Source: Cytophagales bacterium (lineage in GTDB: Bacteria; Bacteroidota; Bacteroidia; Cytophagales; 172606-1). From it: DNA of 36,137 nt. The translations under genes were made by a program, and so were the position numbers. The notes under the pieces are model-generated. The model saw only the letters and a list, made by a program, of their open reading frames with translations. It had not been told where the DNA came from and searched no databases. Location: contig JAUJNL010000062.1 of assembly GCA_030448185.1 (NCBI GenBank), forward strand, positions 1 to 36,137. Direction: 5' to 3'. Below are positions 19,151 to 26,542 of the stretch, in pieces (the first letter of the stretch is position 1; each line of letters begins with the position of its first letter).

Positions 19151-19489
19151 ATGAAAGACAACCGTAAAACCCGTGAAGGGGTGGTGTATTCGACCAATCC
19201 CGATTTTGAATATAATCAACCCGAAGATGACCAGGCAGAAACCTTGCCCCCCCATAAGCAGCAACTCCGTATTATGCTGGACAAGAAAGCCCGGGCCGGT
19301 AAACAAGTGACCCTGGTGACTGGTTTTACCGGTACGGCTGATGAGCTGGAAGTATTGGCTAAAAAGCTGAAAACTAAATGCGGGGTAGGCGGCAGCACCA
19401 AAGAGGGCGAGATCATCATTCAGGGCGATTTCCGGGATAAAGTCTTGCAAACGCTGCTGGCTGAAGGGTACAAAGCGAAAAAAGTGTAG
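19151..19489 (+). CDS. Translation initiation factor SUI1 / eIF1-like protein (YciH type)
   Basis: The protein has 112 residues from the ATG at 19151 ([19 protein letters not shown]). The longer frame to 19121 adds unrelated residues. The C-terminal half is the SUI1 domain: [38 protein letters not shown] and [19 protein letters not shown]. The basic loop with GVGGS is the RNA-contacting segment of this fold. Bacterial members are not essential initiation factors; they are thought to affect start-site accuracy. A perfect palindrome follows 14 bp after the stop. Confidence 0.9.
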   Translation: MKDNRKTREGVVYSTNPDFEYNQPEDDQAETLPPHKQQLRIMLDKKARAGKQVTLVTGFTGTADELEVLAKKLKTKCGVGGSTKEGEIIIQGDFRDKVLQTLLAEGYKAKKV

Positions 19490-19503
19490 CGTGGATGAAG
19501 TTG

Positions 19504-19523
19504 AGACGTTATTTATAACGTCT
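19504..19523. repeat. Palindrome, copy 2
   Basis: AGACGTTAT-TT-ATAACGTCT forms two 9-bp arms around a 2-nt centre. It is the inverted partner of 18324-18343. Located just after SUI1, it might also work as a weak terminator, but no T-run follows. Confidence 0.85.
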
Positions 19524-19610
19524 GAAATAGGAGTGAATGCTTAAGGATAAGACTCTCAAGTTCGCTAAGGAATGGAGATAAAAAATGTATCATTCATTGC
19601 TACGTTCCTC

Positions 19611-19709
19611 GCGCAAGAATCTTTCTTGTGCGGAAAGATAATAGGAAGTCTCCCACTTCCTGCCAGTCGGAGACTGGCAATTATTTAGGGGCACAAGACT
19701 GAAGTCTTG
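19611..19709. repeat. Array of four different hairpins
   Basis: Four separate palindromes follow one another: GCGCAAGAA-TCT-TTCTTGTGC (19611-19631), AGGAAGT-CTCCC-ACTTCCT (19643-19661), GCCAGTC-GGA-GACTGGC (19662-19678) and CAAGACT-GA-AGTCTTG (19694-19709). With palindrome 19504-19523 they take up most of the 303-bp gap before the M3 peptidase gene. The layout resembles REP/BIME clusters. No RAYT transposase is present in the window. Confidence 0.85.
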
Positions 19710-19792
19710 CACCAGTAATCGGCGTAAAAATCAGCGTATTTTATTTTCTCAACTAAAATTATTTCCTAATTATAAACTCATAAGCTCATAAA

Positions 19793-21520
19793 ATGTCCAC
19801 TACCACCTTGAACATTCCGAAGCGAAAAAGACGGGAGTTTTTGCCCGAAGAGTTCCGGCTGACCGACTGGAACAGCGTAAAAGCTTATTTTGAGGACCTG
19901 AAAAACCGCGAAATAACCGACGCGCTGGACCTGAAAGAGTGGCTTACCGACCGTAGTGAATTGGAATCGTATCTTTCGGAAGATTTTGCCTGGCGCTACA
20001 TCCGGCATACCTGCGATACGGAGAATAAAAAACTGGAAGAGGAGCTTCATTATTTTATCGAGGAAATCCAGCCGAAGATTGCCCCGGAAACCGATATCCT
20101 CAATAAAAAAGCCCTCGAAAGTCCGTTCCTATCCCAGATAACGGATACCGGATACGACATCATGGTTCGTAACCTGCAGAAAGAAGTAGACATCTTCCGC
20201 GAGGAAAATATTCCCTTGCAAACCGAAATTCAGACGCTGGAACGAAACTACGGCAGTATTGCCGGGCAGATGACCGTAGAAATAGAGGGCAAAGAACTGA
20301 CGCTGCAGCAGGCTTCTGATTACCTGCAGTCTACGGACCGGGCAGTACGCGAAGAAGCCTACCGGAAAATCCAGGAAAGGCGCTACCAGGATAAAGACCA
20401 ACTGGACGAGCTGTTTTCTACCTTGATCGGGCTGCGGGACCGGGTAGCCCGCAATGCTGGTTTTGCCAATTTCCGCGACTATATGTTTAAGGCCTTGGGC
20501 CGCTTCGACTACACGCCGGAGGATTGCTTCGCCTTTCACCAGTCGGTGACTACTGCCGTAGTGCCCTTATTGGATGAGATGGCCCGGGAGCGGAAAAAAT
20601 CATTAGGGCTTGATTCCCTGCGTCCCTGGGATTTGCGGGTGGACATTACCAACCAGCCGCCCCTGAAGCCTTTTACCGGCGGGGACGATCTGCTGGAAAA
20701 AACCATTGAATGTTTCCGGCGGCTTGACCCCTACCTGGGGGAATGTCTGATGGTTATGCGTGAGATGGGGCATCTCGACCTGGTTTCCCGCAAAGGCAAG
20801 GCACCGGGTGGATACAACTACCCGCTGGATGAAATTGGAGTACCTTTTATCTTTATGAATGCCACTTCTACTCTACGTGATCTGTGAACGCTGCTGCACG
20901 CAGGAGGCCATGCCGTTCATAATTTTGTCACCCGGGAGCTTTCCCTTAATGCCTTCAGGCATCCGCCTTCCGAAGTAGCCGAACTAGCGTCCATGTCCAT
21001 GGAGCTTATCAGTATGGATCAGTGGGATATTTTCTTTCCGGACCAGAATGAACTGAAAAGGGCTAAAAGACAGCATCTGGAAGGCATTATCGAAACATTG
21101 CCCTGGGTGGCTACCATTGATAAGTTCCAGCATTGGGTATATGAAAATCCCCGGCATAGCGTAGCCGAACGCCGGCAGCAGTGGGTACGGATTTACGAAC
21201 CCTTCAGTGACCGGGTGACTGACTGGAGCGGATTGGAAAAGTATGAAGAATACATCTGGCAGAAACAGCTGCACCTCTATGAAGTACCTTTCTATTACAT
21301 TGAGTATGGCATTGCCCAACTCGGGGCGGTTGCGGTCTGGAAAAACTTTAAAGAAGATCCCAAAAAGGGCCTGGAAGGTTACCTGAATGCTCTGAAACTA
21401 GGCTACACCCAACCCATCCGGCAAATCTATGAAGCAGCCCACGTGCCTTTCGACTTCTCGGCTGCCTATATTACGCAACTAATGGATTTTGTGCGCAGTG
21501 AACTGGAAAAAGTAAAGTAA
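19793..21520 (+). pseudogene. M3 family oligopeptidase (PepF-like) with in-frame stop and mutated active site
   Basis: The gene reads in one frame for 576 codons, interrupted only by TGA at 20885-20887. The N-terminal 364 residues start MSTTTLNIPKRKRREFLPEE and end FMNATSTLRDL. Four codons after the stop lies TLLHAGGHAVHNF, the place of the zinc motif HExxH. The catalytic Glu is Ala here (GCA at 20900-20902). Both zinc His and the third ligand (Glu in ASMSMELIS) remain. The C-terminal part then continues without damage to YITQLMDFVRSELEKVK. M3 enzymes are cytosolic zinc oligopeptidases. This copy cannot have normal activity even if the stop is read through. Because no indel is involved, real inactivation is more likely than for the frameshifted genes. 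Confidence 0.88.
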
Positions 21521-21562
21521 ACCGCCCATATTGTCTTTTTTAGCTGCAACCAATAATCAGCT

Positions 21563-21596
21563 AGTGCCGGAAACCCTCATCCGGCACTGTTTTTTT
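21563..21596 (+). terminator. Rho-independent terminator after the M3 gene
   Basis: AGTGCCGG pairs with CCGGCACT around a 10-nt loop and is followed by G and seven T. It lies 43 bp after the M3 stop codon, with no gene following on the plus strand for 180 bp. This is the clearest intrinsic terminator in the window. Confidence 0.9.
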
Positions 21597-21770
21597 ATCC
21601 AGCCTCTCTTTGCTTGAAAGCATCCGTAACCGCTGCTTTAACCAAATAACCCGGACTGATCTTCCGGCATAAATAATATTGATAAAACCATAAACGGTTG
21701 AATTTGAATTACGTAAAAATAATCTGACAGGGAATTAGCCTGTTCAGTATATGCTTTTTTATTCTGGTTT

Positions 21771-22466
21771 ATGAATCCAAAAAGAGGTGTAAGTTGCCTG
21801 ATTCCCTTTTATAATGAAGGCGAAAGAATTGCGGCGGTATTGGAAGTAGTCACCCAGGTAAGTGCCATCGATCAGATTGTGTGCGTGGATGATGGTTCGG
21901 CGGATGATACTTTTCGGATGATCCGGGCGAAGTGGCCCGCGATAACCGTTTTGCGACTGCCGCAGAATGAAGGAAAAGCCGGTGCCATCAGCCGTGGGCT
22001 CGAACGGGTGGAGAATGAACTAGTATTGCTGATGGACGCTGATCTGCAGGATCTCAATAAAAGGGAATTGGAAGCGGCCATCCGGGCCATGCAGGAAAAT
22101 GATCAGGTGGATATGCTTATCCTGCGCCGGGTAAATGCCGCCTGGTTCGTGAAAATGAACCGGGGCGACGTACTGCTTTCCGGCGAAAGAATCATGAAAA
22201 AGCAGGACCTGAAAGCAATTCTTGCCAGGCCGGTCAATGGCTTTCAACTGGAAATGGCAATCAACGAATACATGCAGGAACATCATAAGGATGTCCGGTG
22301 GATGCCCTGGTCAGCCACCAATACCTATAAAATGGCTAAGCGCGGCCCGGTAAAAGGGATGATTAAAGACTTCCGGATGTACGCCGATATTATTCAATAC
22401 GCGGGAGTTTTTTCTTTTGCCCGCCAGATTGCCTCCTTTGCCAGAAAGCCGATCAATTGGAGGTAG
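21771..22466 (+). CDS. Glycosyltransferase family 2
   Basis: The protein has 231 residues. The GT-A fold is shown by VSCLIPFYNEGERIAAVLEV at the start, QIVCVDDGSADDTFRMIRA, and the metal-binding motif region LLMDADLQDL. It has no membrane helix at the C-terminus and is shorter than polyprenol-phosphate glycosyltransferases, so it is a soluble or peripheral enzyme. It transfers a sugar from a nucleotide donor; the acceptor is unknown. It is convergent with the AI-2E-type permease gene, and a word hairpin fills the 109-bp gap. No polysaccharide genes surround it. Confidence 0.85.
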   Translation: MNPKRGVSCLIPFYNEGERIAAVLEVVTQVSAIDQIVCVDDGSADDTFRMIRAKWPAITVLRLPQNEGKAGAISRGLERVENELVLLMDADLQDLNKRELEAAIRAMQENDQVDMLILRRVNAAWFVKMNRGDVLLSGERIMKKQDLKAILARPVNGFQLEMAINEYMQEHHKDVRWMPWSATNTYKMAKRGPVKGMIKDFRMYADIIQYAGVFSFARQIASFARKPINWR

Positions 22467-22474
22467 GTTATAAT

Positions 22475-22570
22475 CGATGTTCGAATTGCGGTGTTCGATC
22501 TTAGTTTCATCGCCCCATTGCAATAGGAATACCGGGCATCGAAAACCGTAATTCGAACACCGGACATCCT
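22475..22570. repeat. Word hairpin between convergent genes
   Basis: The left arm (22475-22500) is GATGTTCGAATTGCGGTGTT followed by CGATC. The right arm (22532-22570), read as complement, gives GATGTCCGGTGTTCGAATTA and CGGTTTTCGATGCCCGG. The shared words are GGTGTTCGAATT and TTCGAT. It lies exactly between the two converging stop codons and might serve both as a terminator, although T-runs are missing. Confidence 0.7.
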
Positions 22571-22575
22571 TACTG

Positions 22576-23679
22576 CTACCCCTGTTTTTTGCCCCTGATT
22601 TTAGCAAACCACTCTTTCATCTTTTTCATCCAGGGCGGTTCGCCGCTTTCGTCGCCGAGCAGATCCCCGTAAGGATGCAGCGCCGGTATATGGTCACATA
22701 GTATTTTTACCATTGCCAGTAGCGGAATAAATAATACCATGCCCGCCACGCCCCAGATCATCTCCCCAACGACAATGATGACAATGGTCAGAAACGGGCT
22801 CACGTCTACACTCGACCCGACGACAAATGGTTCAATAAAATAGTTATCAATGGCCTGCGTCACCAGTATCACTACCAGTACGGCGAGGCCAACCCCGGGA
22901 GATTGATTAACCAGCGCCATTACCAAAGGAAAAACACTGCCCAGTATCGGGCCGATGTACGGGATAATGGTGGGAATCACCGAAATTAAGGCCAGCAGTA
23001 AGGCATTTTTTAGACCGATCACCGTAAAACCAATCCCGTTGAGCACTGCCAGCATCAGCATCGACAACAGGCGGCCTCCCAAATAGTGAGAAGCAACCTT
23101 AGAGATTTGACCCATCGTTTCCCGGGCCTCGGCCTGGCTATCTCGATCTATAATCCGTAAAAAGAAGGTTTCAAACTTTTCCCGCTTCCATAGAAAAAAT
23201 AGTGTATAAATGAGCACGAGGACAAAATCAGTCAGCAATCCGGCTACACCCCCAAACAGTCCCTGGATGGTCTTATTAGCCGATTGGGAAAAGTTTGACA
23301 CACCCTTCCGGATCATTTCTATCTGCTGCTTGGGGGCAATCCCGAATTGCTCCTGCACCCACTGCTGAACAGTAGTAAATAACTGCTGCAATTTGGTTTG
23401 CATTTGCGGCAGATCCTCCGAGAAGCTGGCAATCTGAGCCGCGATAATGGCGAATATTCCCGTCACAAACAGGAGAATAATCAGGATGCATAACAGAATA
23501 GCCGGCACCCGCTTGATACCCCAACCTTCTAATTTACGGCAAATGGGCAGCATCAGCATCGCAAATAGCACCCCAAATGTCAGGGGGATCAGGAAGATAC
23601 GGCCATAATATAGAGAAACTACTACCAGTATGACAAAGAGAATAACCGCATCAACCCGGTAAATAGAAGTATTTTTCAT
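22576..23679 (-). CDS. AI-2E family transporter (permease)
   Basis: The protein has 367 residues with about eight membrane helices. The pattern is typical for the family: two N-terminal helices (VDAVILFVILVVVSLYYGRI, FLIPLTFGVLFAMLMLP), a third, then a long soluble part with amphipathic segments (MQTKLQQLFTTVQQWVQEQF). The C-terminal helices hold the signature VIPTIIPYIGPILGSVFPL and QAIDNYFIEPFVVGSSVDVS. Members export or import autoinducer-2 or, in other species, sodium ions; substrate cannot be decided here. The C-terminus is basic (KIRGKKQG). No luxS or other quorum-sensing gene is near. Confidence 0.9.
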   Translation of the reverse strand: MKNTSIYRVDAVILFVILVVVSLYYGRIFLIPLTFGVLFAMLMLPICRKLEGWGIKRVPAILLCILIILLFVTGIFAIIAAQIASFSEDLPQMQTKLQQLFTTVQQWVQEQFGIAPKQQIEMIRKGVSNFSQSANKTIQGLFGGVAGLLTDFVLVLIYTLFFLWKREKFETFFLRIIDRDSQAEARETMGQISKVASHYLGGRLLSMLMLAVLNGIGFTVIGLKNALLLALISVIPTIIPYIGPILGSVFPLVMALVNQSPGVGLAVLVVILVTQAIDNYFIEPFVVGSSVDVSPFLTIVIIVVGEMIWGVAGMVLFIPLLAMVKILCDHIPALHPYGDLLGDESGEPPWMKKMKEWFAKIRGKKQG

Positions 23680-23922
23680 ATGGAAGAAGGGTGTAGCAAC
23701 CCGGAGAGCCAGGGTTAAAACGGATGGTAGTAAGTGTTTTACCCAATAACGGCTTTAAATGTTTCACCCGGCGGCTGGGTTAGCTTGTTCCTCCCCGACT
23801 CTTATCCGTTTGCCCGGAATAGGTCTGGAAAAACGGAAAGTAAGTCTGTAAGAAAGCTTTTCGGGAACGACCACGCAGTCAGTAGAACCCAGAGAAGACC
23901 CAGAGGAGAAAAAGGAGCCGCG

Positions 23923-24136
23923 ATGGGTATGATTATGCGAAATTTGACTACCTTATCCTGTTAAAAAAGCAAGACAGGCAATTGAGCTGCAGTTGCCCGA
24001 GGACCTCGAACAGTTTTACCGCGAAAAAGCCCGGGTGGAAAGAAGGAGCTTAACGGAGGCTATAAGTATGGCTTTGGAAGAGCACAGAGACCGGTTACAG
24101 CCGCCGGATCAGTCTTATGCCCGGCAATGGGGGTGA
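23923..24136 (+). pseudogene. Ribbon-helix-helix-like small protein, frameshifted
   Basis: An open stretch from 23960 reads VKKARQAIELQLPEDLEQF and RVERRSLTEAISMALEEHRD, ending RLQPPDQSYARQWG. This is the pattern of a ribbon-helix-helix regulator or antitoxin (beta strand with alternating hydrophobics, then two helices). No start codon exists in this frame. An ATG at 23923, preceded by AAAGGAGCC, is in another frame. Adding one A to the A6 run at 23963-23968 joins the third frame (YDYAKFDYLILLKK) to the RHH part. The true N-terminus is unclear. No toxin-like partner follows. Confidence 0.5.
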
Positions 24137-24177
24137 TATTGAGACAGCCGCGGTGCCTTACTAATCCATGGCGGAAG

Positions 24178-24219
24178 CCAGGTTGATGGATTGAAAGACC
24201 AGGTTGATGGATTGAAAGA
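24178..24219. repeat. 21-bp exact direct repeat, two copies
   Basis: CCAGGTTGATGGATTGAAAG plus A occurs twice in tandem (24178-24198 and 24199-24219). One reading gives the heptad QVDGLKD twice, so it may be a remnant of a coiled-coil coding sequence. No intact gene covers it. Confidence 0.8.
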
Positions 24220-24255
24220 AGAGTCTGATACCAGATTGTGCTGCCGATGCATCAA

Positions 24256-24606
24256 CTACAATCCGTTTACAGCAGAAAAAGTGTTTTGGTCAGAATCCTG
24301 GGTGATAGGTGCCTCTGAACCAATGCTGCCGGTTGTCAATGTTGTTTCCGAAGTATAAGCTTTATTGCCAGTAGTGGTAGTATAGGTAGTAACGGGTGCA
24401 CTAAAAGTGAGCCCTTCGATATAATGTACATCCACTATGTATTCTTCAGCAAGGCTGGGCTTTTCCAGTAATAAGACCAGTACCCGCTGATAAGAAGTAC
24501 TTTCAACTACCCGGTCAAAAAAAGCTTTGGCTTGGTCCAGTTCCGCAAAATGGGAAGTCTCAATCACTTTTCCGGTTGTCTGGGTTATGGTAACAGCATA
24601 CATCAT
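24256..24606 (-). CDS. Hypothetical protein, 116 residues
   Basis: The frame begins MMYAVTITQTTGKVIETSHF, preceded on the minus strand by a 480-bp AT-rich spacer. The first 75 residues look like a small alpha/beta domain (AELDQAKAFFDRVVESTSYQ, then VLVLLLEKPSLAEEY). The last 40 are Thr/Ser-rich and low in complexity (TTYTTTTGNKAYTSETTLTT). I recognise no family. Composition and the alternating pattern suggest a genuine protein. It stands alone. Confidence 0.6.
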   Translation of the reverse strand: MMYAVTITQTTGKVIETSHFAELDQAKAFFDRVVESTSYQRVLVLLLEKPSLAEEYIVDVHYIEGLTFSAPVTTYTTTTGNKAYTSETTLTTGSIGSEAPITQDSDQNTFSAVNGL

Positions 24607-25084
24607 GCTTACTCATGATTGAAAAGTAATATAACTGTAATATTAAACGTAAAATTTTAAATAAAAACCTATGTTTCAAAAATAAAAATTTTATAAATAC
24701 CCCATAGTTTCGTTAATTTCAGACATTTTCGTATTTTTTATCCCTTATTCAACCGCTATGATCACTTCGGGAAAAGCAAATGTTAATTTACTCTTAATGT
24801 AGGTTTTTCTGGTTTTTTGGGAAAAAACTTTCTTAGGCAATTAGGGCGACGCCTTAGTAAGATGCCCATCCGGGAGGTGGCTGAAAGAGAAACGGCGCTT
24901 CGTAATTTAACCTCAACCGCGAATGGTTTTCCGGCATTTTATTGCATAATTTAAAATACAGTTTTATCTGAATTACGCGTTTTATTACATGGGGTAAAAC
25001 CGGCAATCAAAAGGCTGCAAGGGTAACCATTTCGGCCCGTTTTCCGTTTTATTGCGAAAATCCTTCATTTTTTATCATTTTTTC
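24607..25084. other. AT-rich intergenic region upstream of the broken kinase
   Basis: This is 478 bp between divergent genes. A weak 46-codon frame from a TTG at 24817 (with FLRQLGRRLSKMPIREVAER) ends at about 24957. It matches no family I know, so I do not call it a gene. No promoter or hairpin stands out. Confidence 0.4.
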
Positions 25085-26323
25085 ATGACACCTCCAGGAA
25101 CCCAATTCCTCCCAAGAGCTTCTTGATGAGAAATATGCCCTTTTGAAAAAAATAAAAGAGTACCAGGATAAAGTCAATGAACTGCATCTGATTAATGTTC
25201 AGATGGAAAAAGAGCTGGGTGAGGAGATCAGTCTGCGGAAAAAGACCGAACAGGAAGCCTCGCAGATAAGAGAACTGCTCGAAAATATTCCGCAGATGGC
25301 CTGGAGTTCCCTCCCCAACGGATATGAAGATTATCATAACCAGAAAATGACTGACTATACCGGGCTTTCGGTAGCGCAGGCTAAAGGACGAGGATGGCAG
25401 CAACGTATTCACCCCGATGATCTGGAAAGAACGAATCAAATTTGGCAGGATAGCCTCAAAACGGGCCGGTCGTACCAGGCCAGGTACCGCTTAAAAAAGC
25501 AAAGATGGATCGTACCGCTGGTTTATGAGCCGGGCAGAACCTATGCTGGAATCGGGGCAGATCAGGCGGTGGTTTGGCACCTGTATCGATATTCATCACG
25601 AAGTAGAGGCAAGAGAACAGCTGGAAGGCTATAACCAGGAACTGATCCGCATCAATCAGGTGCTGGATAATTTTGTGTATATGGCCGCCCACGACCTGAA
25701 GTCGCCGGTGAGCAACCTCCGGACGCTGCTGCAAATGGTAAGTACGGAGAAAGATGCAACCCGCCGTCAGGAATTGCAGAAGATGGTTGAGTATTCAGCT
25801 GAACGGCTTGACTCAACTATTAACGGATTGGTAGAGGTGATATCCGTAGAGAGCAGCCAATTGCCCGCCCAGAAAATTAGTTTTGATAAAGTAATGCATA
25901 ATGTATTGGCCGACCCGAGCCTGATGCACGCTTACCAGAAAGGCAACATCCGGGCCGACTTTACTCCAGATTCCCAGTATCGGTTATATAGAATCGTATC
26001 TGGAGAGTATTCTGCGAAATCTGCTGACCAATGCGGTCAAGTACGCCCATCCTAAACGAAACTTGCAGGTTAGTATAACGACCCGTCGGGAGGATGACCG
26101 CGTAGTACTCACGGTAGCGGACAACGGAATCGGCATCGACCTGGTAGCCAACCAGGACCGTATTTTTAAACCATTTAAGCGGTTTACGGACCGGGCTCAC
26201 GGAACGGGAGTAGGGTTATACATCATTAAAAACATCGTGGAGAAGAACGGAGGCGATATCAAAGTGAAAAGTCAGCCTGATGTAGGCACCACCTTTACCG
26301 TATTGCTGCGGGAGTACGAATAA
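25085..26323 (+). pseudogene. PAS-domain sensor histidine kinase, at least three frameshifts
   Basis: The fragments make a soluble kinase of about 412 residues. An N-terminal coiled coil (KKIKEYQDKVNELHLINVQM) leads into a PAS domain (ENIPQMAWSSLPNGYEDYHN, with HPDDLER). The HisKA box is MAAHDLKSPVSNLR, and the ATPase domain has VADNGIGIDL and HGTGVGLYIIKNIVE. The frame changes just after the ATG at 25085, in the A-rich stretch at about 25493-25507, and near 25985. The second site reads correctly as DGSYRWFMSRAE after the shift. The protein resembles the C-terminal two thirds of the neighbouring kinase 26543-28081 and is probably its paralogue, without the membrane domain. Confidence 0.85.
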
Positions 26324-26365
26324 GCAGGGAATGGTAAATGCTCAAGGGTAAATATTGGGGTGAAA

Positions 26366-26472
26366 GCCAATCTTCCGATTGGCGAGTATCTCAGAATGGT
26401 TGCTTGATAAAATATTGTATTTCGAATATTTACGTGGTTATGTTTTCTAATGTCGCCAATCGGAAGATTGGC
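26366..26472. repeat. Inverted pair of REP-like palindromes
   Basis: GCCAATCTTCCGATTGGCGA (26366-26385) and its exact reverse complement (26453-26472) flank 67 bp of AT-rich sequence. Each 20-mer is itself a hairpin (GCCAATC / GATTGGC). This is the BIME or REPIN arrangement. A further weaker hairpin, CGTAG / CTACG, follows at about 26485-26502. They fill the space between the two convergent kinase genes. Confidence 0.9.
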
Positions 26473-26542
26473 ATGTAAAAAGGACGTAGTCTTCAGCCTA
26501 CGCCCAACTATTACCTTGTCCTTAAATGTCTCCAACTATAGA

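Noticed and set aside
20885..20887. In-frame TGA of the M3 peptidase as selenocysteine
   Set aside because: Family members usually have Thr there, not Cys; no hairpin follows at the right place, and the catalytic Glu is lost as well.
24817..24957. Short TTG-started frame with FLRQLGRRLSKMPIREVAER
   Set aside because: 46 codons, weak start, no family recognised; insufficient for a gene call.
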